Below are positions 19,626 to 28,205 of a stretch of DNA of 64,000 nucleotides, one piece after another. Every line of letters starts with the position of its first letter. The stretch's first letter is position 1. The stretch comes from Alphaproteobacteria bacterium (GTDB lineage Bacteria > Pseudomonadota > Alphaproteobacteria > UBA6615): contig JAKUPN010000008.1 of NCBI GenBank assembly GCA_022449545.1, forward strand, positions 37,085-101,084, given 5' to 3'. The notes beneath the pieces were generated by a model, which saw only the letters and a program-made list of their open reading frames with translations, had not been told where the DNA came from and ran no database searches. Both the position numbers and the translations under genes were made by a program.

Positions 19626-20216
19626 ATGGTTGGTAAGCACGAGATATATCGTGAAGATATTTTAGCGTCAGATATTTATGCTGCTGAACGTTCTGTGCGT
19701 CGTAACGAAGTCGTTGTGATAAAGAAGGATAGGCGTATCGAAGTAGGTCCTGTAGCTTCGTTTTATTTTGAGAACTACGCAACTATGTGGCATCAAATCC
19801 ATGAAATGTTGTTTATAGAAAAAGGAGGAGAAGAACAGATAAGTGATGAACTAGAAGCCTACAATCCACTTATACCCCAAGGAAGAGAGCTTATTGCAAC
19901 TGTAATGTTTGAAATTGATGACGAAATAAGACGGCGTAACTTTTTAGCCCGTTTAGGAGGGGTTGAAGAAACAGCTTTTTTACGATTCAACGATGAAAAG
20001 ATTATGGGTATACCTGAAGCGGATATAGATCGGACTAGCTCAGAGGGAAAAGCAAGTGCTGTGCAGTTTATCCGTTTCCCATTTACTGATGAGCAGGTTA
20101 AAGTTTTTAATTCTAGTGATACCGAGATTATAATAGGGTTTAATCATACCAATTATAGCCATATGGCCGTTATGTCTATTTCTGTAAAAGAAGCTCTGGC
20201 CAAAGACTTTGATTAG
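19626..20216 (+). CDS. DUF3501 family protein
   Basis: Conserved cytoplasmic protein of unknown function, 196 residues. The family shows in KHEIYREDILASDIYAAERSVRRNEV near the N terminus and YFENYATMWHQIHEMLFIEKGGEEQISDELEAYNP in the middle, shortened here in quotation of its key part YATMWHQIHEML. No signal peptide, membrane segment or Cys cluster is seen. It lies 20 bp after the Fe-S protein and ends the putative rubrerythrin operon. The repeated association of DUF3501 with rubrerythrin and the CCG protein suggests a shared task in peroxide or iron handling; this is inference from context. Confidence 0.8.
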   Translation: MVGKHEIYREDILASDIYAAERSVRRNEVVVIKKDRRIEVGPVASFYFENYATMWHQIHEMLFIEKGGEEQISDELEAYNPLIPQGRELIATVMFEIDDEIRRRNFLARLGGVEETAFLRFNDEKIMGIPEADIDRTSSEGKASAVQFIRFPFTDEQVKVFNSSDTEIIIGFNHTNYSHMAVMSISVKEALAKDFD

Positions 20217-20224
20217 CGTTCTAT

Positions 20225-20740
20225 TTATTCTTTAAACTCTTCCTTAAGAACCCCCCAAAGGGCGGTCTGAGGGATCCAGCCAGTGATTTTTGGGTTATCG
20301 GTGGCTATGTGACACCACTCATCCTTGCATGTAATCAAAAAAGCAATAACACCTTTTTCTACGTATGCTCTGATCTGGGAAGATTTATTAGGTTTTATGT
20401 ATAATTTCTGTTCTTTATTTTCTATGGCAACGGACCGTTTGTTGTGTACGAGGGTTTTATATAGCCAGCCGGATATTCCCTCTTGAGTTACTATCTGCCG
20501 CCACTCGTTGTGCTCTGAAATGATTTTTACTGGTAAATTTGTAAATGTATAAACCCACTCAATGGGATAACGTTTATCTGGGCCTGTTCTGAGGTTGACT
20601 ACGTTTGACTTTAGACTGACAAATCGAGGTAATGGTAAACCTGATTCAGCGAAAACGGAGAATTGACTAATAAAAAAAAATGAACTTAAAAAGCACACGA
20701 AATAAAGTCGCTTGAGCACTTTTTTTAAAGATAGATTCAT
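20225..20740 (-). CDS. Exported SH3-like (bacterial SH3) domain protein
   Basis: A 171-residue protein with a clear signal peptide (basic start, hydrophobic core about residues 10-28, VFAES cleavage region). Two SH3b-like repeats follow: SLKSNVVNLRTGPDKRYPIEWVY with EWRQIVTQEGISGWLYKTL, and KLYIKPNKSSQIRAYVEKG with EWCHIATDNPKITGWIP. Such proteins bind cell-wall or other envelope ligands in the periplasm; this family is widespread in alphaproteobacteria as an uncharacterised SH3 protein. It converges with DUF3501, with only 8 bp between stops. Confidence 0.8.
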   Translation of the reverse strand: MNLSLKKVLKRLYFVCFLSSFFFISQFSVFAESGLPLPRFVSLKSNVVNLRTGPDKRYPIEWVYTFTNLPVKIISEHNEWRQIVTQEGISGWLYKTLVHNKRSVAIENKEQKLYIKPNKSSQIRAYVEKGVIAFLITCKDEWCHIATDNPKITGWIPQTALWGVLKEEFKE

Positions 20741-20919
20741 AATAAATATGCCCTGTACGCAATTTCTCCGTGATCAGTCAAGATTTTGAAGGTAATTTAT
20801 TATTAAGTTACTAAAATTAGCCTCATAAAGGTTCACAAACAGGATAGTAGAAATTTTTCAAAAAAATTAACAAGGTTTCATAAAAAACAGAAAATCTAAT
20901 TTTAAACAATAAGATCAAG

Positions 20920-21318
20920 GTGATAATTTTGAAATATAATGCAGATAAGTTTTTGAGTTTATGGGTGGACTTATTCAATGGTTTAGAAACCCAATCAATT
21001 GTAGATTTATACGACACTAATGCTATTTTAATTCCTACGTTTTCGCCGAGTAGTACAATCTATAAGGCTGACATTAAATATTATTTTGACGAGCTTTTTG
21101 CAAAAGATTCAGTAAGCGTGGATGTAAGGGAGGTTAAAAAAAATTCGTTTAACGCTAGGGAAGGTCTGAGTATTATTTATGGCACTTATTCCTTTTCGTT
21201 CAAGGCCGATTTAAGTCTCCTAAATTTCCCAGCCCGCTTTACCTTTTTATTAGATTTAAGCCTCCCTGGGCCAATAATCCATCATCATTCCTCACTGATT
21301 TCCGAAACAAAGAATTAA
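20920..21318 (+). CDS. SnoaL-like (NTF2-fold) domain protein
   Basis: A 132-residue protein resembling the SnoaL/DUF4440 NTF2-like fold: an N-terminal helix pair (FLSLWVDLFNGLETQSIVDLYDTNAILIPTFS, shown by LYDTNAILIPTF), a central YYFDELF segment and the closing IIHHHSSLISE, which matches the IxHHHSS end of calcium/calmodulin kinase association-domain relatives. Members are small-molecule enzymes or ligand-binding proteins; no substrate can be inferred. The start used is GTG 20920; TTG 20929 is an alternative. It stands alone between a divergent gene and the next operon. Confidence 0.65.
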   Translation: MIILKYNADKFLSLWVDLFNGLETQSIVDLYDTNAILIPTFSPSSTIYKADIKYYFDELFAKDSVSVDVREVKKNSFNAREGLSIIYGTYSFSFKADLSLLNFPARFTFLLDLSLPGPIIHHHSSLISETKN

Positions 21319-21501
21319 TTTAGCTATAATATTAATTTCGAAGTCATAGAGAACGATTAGTCTAAGGTGTTTCCATAGAATTTACTAAACCCACAACTGT
21401 GTAACTATAGGTTAAAGCTAATTTATTATTATCTAACCGCCTTGAAGACCATACATCTCAATATTAGAGTTTATAGACCCGATTAATAATTTGGAGTTGC
21501 T

Positions 21502-22854
21502 ATGAAAAAGATCCTAATACAGGGAGGCACTGTCATTTCGATGGAACAGGGTCAGTCAGATGGATCAATTAAAAATGTTCTTATAGAAAATGGACAAATT
21601 AGTGACGTTGGAGATATTGCCCCCTCTAAACACTCGGAAGTTATCGATGCCACGGGCTGTATTGTTCTTCCAGGTTTGATAGATTCTCACGTCCACACTT
21701 GGCAAACGGGATTGCGAGGTATTGCTGGAGATTGGACGGTTCCTCAGTATATGAGAGCGATGCACGGAGGCTTAGCCACTCACTTTCAGCCCGAAGATAT
21801 ATATATAGCAAATCTGATAGGGGCATTATCAAAATTGGACGCCGGTATAACGACACTGGTTGATTGGTGTCACAATAATCCAACACCAGATCATACTAAC
21901 TGCGCTATTGAAGGATTGGTCGAATCGGGAGCAAGGGCACTCTTTCTGCACGGATCTCCCAAACCTGATCCTAAGCCTGGGCAGAAGCATTACAGTGAGG
22001 TGCCCATGCCTTATGGTGAGATAGAACGTCTTCGTAAAGGTCTTCTAGCTTCTGACGATGCGTTGGTAACACTCGGGCTTGCTGTTCTTGGACCCCAATA
22101 CTCCATTTATGATGTTTGTGAGCAGGACTACAGATTAGCAAAAGATTACCAACTAGTTGTAAGTGCTCATACTGGTGGGGGGCCGATGCTTGCTCCGGGT
22201 GCATTTGAAAAACTTATTGAACTCAATTTAATTGATGAAAGAAGTAATATTGTGCATGCTAATAATTTTGATGATCAACTAGTCAAAAGTCTGGTAGATG
22301 CTGGTGCATCATTTACTGTAACGGCTGATGTCGAGATGCAAATGGGATTTGGAGATCCACTTACCGGTTGTCTTCGTAGATTAGGTGCGCTCATGACTAT
22401 AGGATCTGATGTTGAGCCCGCGACATCTGGAGATATGTTTAGCGCAATGAGACTCACTATGAATGTACAGCGTAATATTGATAACCTTAACGCCCTCAGT
22501 CGAAATGGCTCCTTGCCTGAAACATCATCAATATCTTGTTCCGAGGCTCTTCAATGGATAACTATAAATGCTGCCCGTATGATCAAGAAAGAGAATGTCA
22601 CGGGCACAATAGAACCTGGTAAGAAAGCTGATATTATAATAATACGAGGCGAAGATCTAAACCTCTTCCCAATTAACAATGCAGTAAATGCAGTGGTTCG
22701 TTATGCTAACCCAGGAAATGTCGATACAGTTATTGTTGATGGAAAGGTTGTAAAGAGGAATGGTAAGCTTCTTTTCAAGGATATTTCAGTGAAAAAAGAG
22801 ATTCTACTGGAATCAAGTCAACGCATATTGTCTGACATGGGTTTTCAAACGTAA
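21502..22854 (+). CDS. Amidohydrolase family protein (cytosine deaminase/AtzB-like)
   Basis: A 450-residue metal-dependent hydrolase of the TIM-barrel amidohydrolase superfamily. It has the N- and C-terminal composite beta-sandwich (ILIQGGTVIS; VDTVIVDGKVVKRNGKL) and barrel metal ligands: LIDSHVHTWQTGLRG (about residue 63), SAHTGGGP, IVHANNF and GSDVEPATSGD. This pattern fits the chlorohydrolase/nucleoside-type deaminase branch (TrzN, AtzB, guanine or SAH deaminases). The substrate is unknown. A Shine-Dalgarno sequence (ggag) precedes the ATG. It is a single-gene unit, so context does not help. Confidence 0.8.
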   Translation: MKKILIQGGTVISMEQGQSDGSIKNVLIENGQISDVGDIAPSKHSEVIDATGCIVLPGLIDSHVHTWQTGLRGIAGDWTVPQYMRAMHGGLATHFQPEDIYIANLIGALSKLDAGITTLVDWCHNNPTPDHTNCAIEGLVESGARALFLHGSPKPDPKPGQKHYSEVPMPYGEIERLRKGLLASDDALVTLGLAVLGPQYSIYDVCEQDYRLAKDYQLVVSAHTGGGPMLAPGAFEKLIELNLIDERSNIVHANNFDDQLVKSLVDAGASFTVTADVEMQMGFGDPLTGCLRRLGALMTIGSDVEPATSGDMFSAMRLTMNVQRNIDNLNALSRNGSLPETSSISCSEALQWITINAARMIKKENVTGTIEPGKKADIIIIRGEDLNLFPINNAVNAVVRYANPGNVDTVIVDGKVVKRNGKLLFKDISVKKEILLESSQRILSDMGFQT

Positions 22855-22924
22855 TATTTGTTTTTAGGGCATTAAACTTTTCACATCATTTCTAATTAAT
22901 ACGACTTAAAATTTACCTAGGTTT

Positions 22925-23710
22925 TTATATTGGTGAATTTTGAATAGATGGATGATCCCCACACAAAGCACAATTTGGATTGTGGGGGACTTTAATAGTG
23001 TGGAAACCAGACTTTAGGGAATCAAATATTAAAATTCTTCCTGCCATACTGTCACCAAGGTCAAGTAGTTCTTTTATTGCCTCAACTGCTTGTAAAGATC
23101 CCATAACTCCAGCCAAAGCCCCTAAAACACCTGCCTCTTCGCAACGTGGGACCAAGTCAGGTGGAGGGGCCTCTGAAAAAAGACAACGATAACAAGCCGT
23201 TTTTTGATTTTGTTTTTGTCGGAATGTATAGAGTTGTCCTTCAAATCGAAGAAGGGCAGCACTAATGAGTGTTTTATTTAGGTGATAGCAGGTATCATTA
23301 AGTAAGTATCTCGTTTCAAAATTATCTGATCCATCTAAAACTACGTCGTAAAATGAAATAATGTTTGCAGCATTTTTCTTATTTAGCCTCAAATTATACG
23401 AATTTACCTCTATCCCTGGATTGAGTTCTGCAATTGTTTCCTTTGCGCTATCTGCTTTTTTTGTGCCCAGTCGTTTGGTGTTATGTATTACCTGTCGCTG
23501 CAGGTTGGTTAGGTCAACTTCATCATCATCAATTATACCTAGGGAACCTATGCCAGCTGCTGCTAAATACAGCAAGGCAGGAGCCCCTAAGCCTCCAGCT
23601 CCAACAACAAGAACTTTTGATTCAAGCAGTCGCTTTTGTCCCTCTTCTCCAACCTCGTCTAAAATCAGGTGTCTTGCATAACGATGAAACTGTTCCTCTG
23701 AAAAATCCAT
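22925..23710 (-). CDS. moeB: MoeB/ThiF-type sulfur-carrier adenylyltransferase
   Basis: E1-like enzyme that adenylates the C-terminal Gly of a ubiquitin-like sulfur carrier (MoaD, ThiS or a cysteine-pathway carrier). The Rossmann loop VVGAGGLGAPALLYLAAAG, the DDDEVDLTNLQRQ arginine motif, DGSDNFETRYLLND and the Cys pairs CYRC and CALC (structural zinc) are present; there is no rhodanese domain. ATG 23710 is preceded by aagga and lies 11 bp after the cysK stop. Because it is linked to cysK and an Rrf2 regulator, it may serve carrier-dependent cysteine or cofactor sulfur transfer rather than molybdopterin alone. Confidence 0.85.
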   Translation of the reverse strand: MDFSEEQFHRYARHLILDEVGEEGQKRLLESKVLVVGAGGLGAPALLYLAAAGIGSLGIIDDDEVDLTNLQRQVIHNTKRLGTKKADSAKETIAELNPGIEVNSYNLRLNKKNAANIISFYDVVLDGSDNFETRYLLNDTCYHLNKTLISAALLRFEGQLYTFRQKQNQKTACYRCLFSEAPPPDLVPRCEEAGVLGALAGVMGSLQAVEAIKELLDLGDSMAGRILIFDSLKSGFHTIKVPHNPNCALCGDHPSIQNSPI

Positions 23711-23721
23711 TTTCTTTTCCT

Positions 23722-24681
23722 TCAAAGCCCTTCAAAAAGAGATGTAGAGAGGTATCGTTCGGCGAATGAAGGTAATATTACAACTATAGATTGACCACTC
23801 ATTTCATCTCGTTTGCTAACTTCCAGGGCAGCTGCTAATGCGGCACCAGAAGAAATACCGCATGGTATTCCTTCAAATTTTGCCGCTAAACGGGCCATTC
23901 GAACGGCAGTTTCATTGGCGATGGGTAGAACTTCATCTATTAGATCAGTGTTTAGTATATCGGGAATAAAGCCTGCTCCTATTCCCTGGATTTTATGAAT
24001 TCCCGGGGTGCCCCCTGATAGTACAGCACTGTCTTCAGGCTCAACGGCAATCATTTTCAGACCTGGTTTGAGTGTTTTTAAAGTTTCTGCAACGCCGGTC
24101 AAGGTGCCTCCAGTGCCTACTCCTGTTACTACTGCATTTACTTCCCCATTTGTATCATTCCAAATTTCCTGCGCTGTCGTATTTCGATGTATTTCTGGGT
24201 TGGCACTATTTTTAAATTGCTGTGGCATAAAAGCGTTGGGGGTTTCAGAGACAATTTTTTCTGCGGTTTTTATAGCACCTGTGATTCCATCAATTGCAGG
24301 CGTTAATATTAGTTCTGCCCCCATTAGTAGTAACATTTTCCTACGTTCTTGTGACATAGAGTCAGGCATAACTAAAATACATCGGTAGCCTCTTGCTGCA
24401 GCAACAAACGCTAGTGCTATACCAGTATTACCTGAGGTTGGCTCCACTATAACACTATTTGAGCTTAGCTTTTTCTGCTCTTCAGCTGCCTTTATCATCG
24501 CTAGACCTATTCTATCTTTGACTGATGCCAGAGGATTAAAAAATTCAAGCTTGGCTAACACCTCTGCTTTCGATTTTTCTTTAACAGCGAGTCTATTGAT
24601 ACGAACCAAAGGTGTAGCCCCAATAGTGTCAACGATAGAATCATAAATTTTTCCACGAAACTCTTTCAAATCTTTGCTCAT
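23722..24681 (-). CDS. cysK: Cysteine synthase (O-acetylserine sulfhydrylase)
   Basis: PLP enzyme that makes cysteine from O-acetylserine and sulfide. The PLP Lys is K55 in PLASVKDRIG; the substrate loop PTSGNTGIALAF and the phosphate-binding GVGTGGTLTGV loop follow, and SSGAALAAALEV lies near the C terminus. Length 319 residues. It sits 53 bp after an Rrf2-family regulator and 11 bp before moeB, all on the minus strand, so the regulator probably controls this small sulfur-assimilation operon. CysK versus CysM cannot be fully excluded, but the motifs favour CysK. Confidence 0.93.
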   Translation of the reverse strand: MSKDLKEFRGKIYDSIVDTIGATPLVRINRLAVKEKSKAEVLAKLEFFNPLASVKDRIGLAMIKAAEEQKKLSSNSVIVEPTSGNTGIALAFVAAARGYRCILVMPDSMSQERRKMLLLMGAELILTPAIDGITGAIKTAEKIVSETPNAFMPQQFKNSANPEIHRNTTAQEIWNDTNGEVNAVVTGVGTGGTLTGVAETLKTLKPGLKMIAVEPEDSAVLSGGTPGIHKIQGIGAGFIPDILNTDLIDEVLPIANETAVRMARLAAKFEGIPCGISSGAALAAALEVSKRDEMSGQSIVVILPSFAERYLSTSLFEGL

Positions 24682-24734
24682 TGGTTTGGCATGTCCAATA
24701 GTTTATGTAATTACGATGATGTAAAAGCTATGTT

Positions 24735-25190
24735 TCATATAGTAAAATCAAGTCTATCAGCTGAATTTCTATCTATTCCTCTTTCCCTTGCTAAGTTACA
24801 TAGATCTTGAATTGATATTTGGTCTAACAGTTCCATGCTTTTAAAAGAAACTTTATCTAAGACCGGCTCAACAACTTCGGCACTTAATAATGAAATTTGA
24901 TTTTTTCCTAAAGAATGATTGTATGATTCCATTTCTAAGACGACCCTAGTGACTTCGCCAACACTTATTCGTCTTCGCTCGCGGGCAAGGCGATACCCTC
25001 CTTTAGGCCCTCTAACCCCACTAAGTATGTTAGCTTTGACAAGGTTCTGTAGAACCTGTTCTAGATATCTTTTAGGTATTCCCTGGCGTTTTGTTATTTC
25101 TCTACTTTGAACAAGAGAAGGACCTGAATTGTAAGCAATATCAAGAACAGCTTCTATAGCAAAAATGGTTTTTCGTGATAGGCGGAACAT
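24735..25190 (-). CDS. Rrf2-family transcriptional regulator without Fe-S cysteines
   Basis: A 151-residue winged-helix regulator: LSRKTIFAIEAVLDIAYNSG, then IPKRYLEQVLQNLVKANILSGVRGPKGGYRLARERR, the classic Rrf2 helix-turn-helix and wing. The three cysteines that hold the Fe-S cluster in IscR and NsrR are missing; only one Cys (DLCNLARERG) is present near the end. This and the adjacent cysK point to a CymR-like regulator of cysteine metabolism, responding to sulfur status or a protein partner rather than a cluster. It is first in the Rrf2-cysK-moeB operon. Confidence 0.85.
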   Translation of the reverse strand: MFRLSRKTIFAIEAVLDIAYNSGPSLVQSREITKRQGIPKRYLEQVLQNLVKANILSGVRGPKGGYRLARERRRISVGEVTRVVLEMESYNHSLGKNQISLLSAEVVEPVLDKVSFKSMELLDQISIQDLCNLARERGIDRNSADRLDFTI

Positions 25191-25274
25191 AGACTGCCAA
25201 ATCTCCTACTATTACAAGGTTTTAGCTTTAGGATCATCGGTCCAGAAGACGCTGAATATTCAATTTTTCAAACA

Positions 25275-26477
25275 TTATTTTTCATTAAAGCATCTAATTA
25301 TTTTTTCAGACAATGTTTCAGCGACTTCCTTTTTAGTCATTTCAGGCCAGTCTTCTATACCCGAATCATTTATAAAGTGGATAGTGTTTTTGGATCCACC
25401 AAAAGTACCTGATTCGGCCGAAACGTCGTTTGCTAGCAGCCAATCACATCCTTTTTTGTCTCTCTTGTTTTTAGCATTAGCGACTATATTATCCGTTTCA
25501 GCTGCAAAACCAATAACCAATGTTGGACGATTTTTACCTGCCGAGCTTAATGTTGCTAAGATGTCTGGGTTTGTTGCCATTCTTAATGTTGGGGGGGTAT
25601 CATTTGTTTTTTTAATTTTCGTTTTAGCCTCTTCGTTTATGTGCCAATCACTAACCGCAGCCGCGCAAACAGCTATGTCCACAGGTAATGCAGCTTGACA
25701 GGCGTTTAGCATTTCTTGAGCGGTTTCAATGTGTTCTACTTCAACACCGGCTGGATCTGGTTGATTTGTTGGGCCAGAAACTAGTTTCGTTATGGCTCCT
25801 TGGCGTGCTAAGGCTGCAGCAATCGCATGTCCTTGTTTCCCGGATGAGCGGTTAGAGATGAACCTTACCGGGTCAATAGGTTCCTGAGTGGGGCCACTAG
25901 TAACCAGCGCTTTCTTACCAGCGAGGGGAGAGTTATCACCAAAGTATTTTATTATTTCTGCAGAAATTTCTTCTGGTTCAACCATCCTTCCTGGACCAAA
26001 CTCACCGCATGCCATATCACCTTCGTCAGGGCCAATAATTTTTATTCCTCTTTTATGTAATGTGTTAAGATTCTCTTGCGTAGCAGCGTTTTCCCACATT
26101 CTGACATTCATGGCTGGCACCGCCATAACCGGTTTATTGGTTGCCAATAGTGTAGTTGACGCCAAATCATCTGCAATCCCCTGAGCCATTTTGGCAAGTA
26201 AATCAGCACTCGCTGGTGCTATTACTATAAGGTCTGTTTCTCTAGAGAGCCGAATATGCCCCATCTCGGCTTCGTCAGTTAGAGAAAACAGGTCTTTATA
26301 AACTTTATTTTCGCTGAGCGATGAAACAGCAAGAGGGGTTACGAACTCTGCGCCCCCTTTCGTTAAAATACACCTTACAGTTAGTCCGGTCTTCTTCATT
26401 ATCCGGATCAACTCAAGACTTTTATAGGCGGCTATTCCGCCGCTGATGATTAATAATACTCGTTTTCCGTGAAGCAT
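25275..26477 (-). CDS. coaBC: Bifunctional phosphopantothenoylcysteine decarboxylase/synthetase
   Basis: Two consecutive steps of coenzyme A synthesis. The N-terminal flavoprotein decarboxylase (CoaC) begins VLLIISGGIAAYKSLELIR and has the catalytic Cys in DMACGEFGPGRM (about residue 157); the CoaB half starts at KALVTSGPTQEPIDPVRFISN and ligates 4-phosphopantothenate with cysteine using CTP. An in-frame GTG 12 bases upstream (26489) sits almost on the aagga motif, so I prefer ATG 26477. About 400 residues, normal length. It follows ubiB on the minus strand after about 125 bp. Confidence 0.95.
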   Translation of the reverse strand: MLHGKRVLLIISGGIAAYKSLELIRIMKKTGLTVRCILTKGGAEFVTPLAVSSLSENKVYKDLFSLTDEAEMGHIRLSRETDLIVIAPASADLLAKMAQGIADDLASTTLLATNKPVMAVPAMNVRMWENAATQENLNTLHKRGIKIIGPDEGDMACGEFGPGRMVEPEEISAEIIKYFGDNSPLAGKKALVTSGPTQEPIDPVRFISNRSSGKQGHAIAAALARQGAITKLVSGPTNQPDPAGVEVEHIETAQEMLNACQAALPVDIAVCAAAVSDWHINEEAKTKIKKTNDTPPTLRMATNPDILATLSSAGKNRPTLVIGFAAETDNIVANAKNKRDKKGCDWLLANDVSAESGTFGGSKNTIHFINDSGIEDWPEMTKKEVAETLSEKIIRCFNEK

Positions 26478-26615
26478 ATTATTTGTCACTTCCTTAAAGG
26501 AAGAATAAGTAGCGCTTAATGGTATTTTACAACTCGTTTGTGTAGAAATCTATACCTGTGCTCAGTTTGGAGCAAGTCGATCTAAATAAAATTTTATATT
26601 TAGTTTATGTCAGGG

Positions 26616-28196
26616 TTAATAATGTTTTAACCAAAAAAGAACCGCAAGAAGACCTATTGCAAACCAGAGTGGCCATATTACTAGAAGTCTTTGAGTATCT
26701 TTCTTTTTAAGATCTAGTCTATCAATAATTGTTTTACTAGTTATATTTTCTAAATTAGATATCGCTTTAGGAAGCCGTTCTAAGGCATTAAGTGTATTTG
26801 TGGTTACCTCGATTAGTTTTGCTTCTGGGCCTCTATTTTCTTTCATCCATTCTTCTATTAATGGCTGAGATAGCTGCCACATGTTTGTATTGGGGGCGAG
26901 TTGACGTCCGACCCCTTCGGCCAACAGCATTGTTTTTTGTAGAAGCAATAGTTGTGGCTGAGTTTCCATGTCAAATTGTTGAGTGACTTGAAAAAGCTGG
27001 GCTAATAAGCGGGCTATAGAAATATCTGAGGAGGCTTGTCCGAAAATAGGCTCTCCAATTGCTCTAACTGCCAACTTGAATGCCTGTCGATCTTTATTTG
27101 CAGGCACATAACCTGCTCTAAAGTGGACATCAGCAACCAAGTCATAATCTCCCATTACAAACCCAAGTAACATATCGGCAAGATAGTGGCGGGTTTCCTT
27201 GTCTATACGCCCCATAATACCAAAATCTACAACTGCTAAAGAGCTGTCATTGAGTACAAAAGCATTACCTGGGTGCATGTCGGCATGAAAATACCCATCT
27301 CTAAAAACTTGTCTAAAAAAGTTTTCAGAAGCTCTTTTGACTAGGTTCTCTAAGTCGTGACCTGCTTCACGCAACTCTTCTACATCATGTATCGGAATAC
27401 CCTCGATTCTTTCAGTTGTTAAAACTCGACGACTTGTGCGTTCCCAGTCAATGTTTGGTACAATATATTTATTATCATTACTAAAGTTTTCTCTCAATTC
27501 GGCTGCAGCAGAGGCCTCCATTCTTAAGTCCATTTCCAAATTTACTGTCTCAATAAAGGTTTCCACCGAGGCCACGGGGTGCAAGCGACGTATCTTGGGC
27601 ATTACGAACTCTAAGATTTTTGCAACCCACAGAAATAAATCAGTATCACGCTTGAAATCTCTTTCTATATTCGGGCGTAAAATTTTAACTGCAACCTCAC
27701 GAGGTATGCTTTTGGTATCAAATCTGTCGGTTTCGTCATTTTCGCTGTTGATGGTTCTGGTTACAGCAAAATGAACTTGAGCGATCGATGCTGCTGCTAC
27801 CGGTTTTTTATCAAAACTTTCAAACAAGTCACTAATTGAGCTTCCAAGTTCGGACTCTATTATTTCTATTGCCTTTAAGCTACTGAAAGGAGGTAAGTTA
27901 TCTTGAAGGTGCGTTAAATCTGACGCTATCTCATTTCCTACTAAATCAGGACGAGTACTAAGCATTTGACCAAATTTTATAAAACTGGGTCCGAGTTTTT
28001 GCAGGGCAATGGCAAGCTTTTGTCCAGGCCTAAGTGTACGGCAATCTTTTTTGACTCTAAAGCCTGAGAGCAGCCTAGCCATCAGTATTAGGCCTTTTGA
28101 TAAAGGAAGCCAGTCTAAGGGAAAAAGTGCGTCGTGTGAGGCAAGAGTTCGGCTTATTTTAATAATTCTGCATATGTGTATTAGAGAATGAATCAT
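26616..28196 (-). CDS. ubiB: UbiB, ABC1/ADCK-family ubiquinone biosynthesis protein
   Basis: Atypical protein-kinase-like ATPase needed for ubiquinone biosynthesis, at the inner membrane. The ABC1 hallmarks are present: LGPSFIKFGQMLSTRPDL (KxGQ-type), the Ala-rich AAASIAQVH loop, VAVKILRPN, the catalytic-loop DGYFHADMHPGN and VVDFGIMGR. A hydrophobic C-terminal helix pair (LLVIWPLWFAIGLLAVLFWL) anchors it. Length 526 residues. It follows ubiE by 9 bp on the same strand, which fits a ubiquinone operon. Confidence 0.94.
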   Translation of the reverse strand: MIHSLIHICRIIKISRTLASHDALFPLDWLPLSKGLILMARLLSGFRVKKDCRTLRPGQKLAIALQKLGPSFIKFGQMLSTRPDLVGNEIASDLTHLQDNLPPFSSLKAIEIIESELGSSISDLFESFDKKPVAAASIAQVHFAVTRTINSENDETDRFDTKSIPREVAVKILRPNIERDFKRDTDLFLWVAKILEFVMPKIRRLHPVASVETFIETVNLEMDLRMEASAAAELRENFSNDNKYIVPNIDWERTSRRVLTTERIEGIPIHDVEELREAGHDLENLVKRASENFFRQVFRDGYFHADMHPGNAFVLNDSSLAVVDFGIMGRIDKETRHYLADMLLGFVMGDYDLVADVHFRAGYVPANKDRQAFKLAVRAIGEPIFGQASSDISIARLLAQLFQVTQQFDMETQPQLLLLQKTMLLAEGVGRQLAPNTNMWQLSQPLIEEWMKENRGPEAKLIEVTTNTLNALERLPKAISNLENITSKTIIDRLDLKKKDTQRLLVIWPLWFAIGLLAVLFWLKHY

Positions 28197-28205
28197 AATC
28201 TATTA

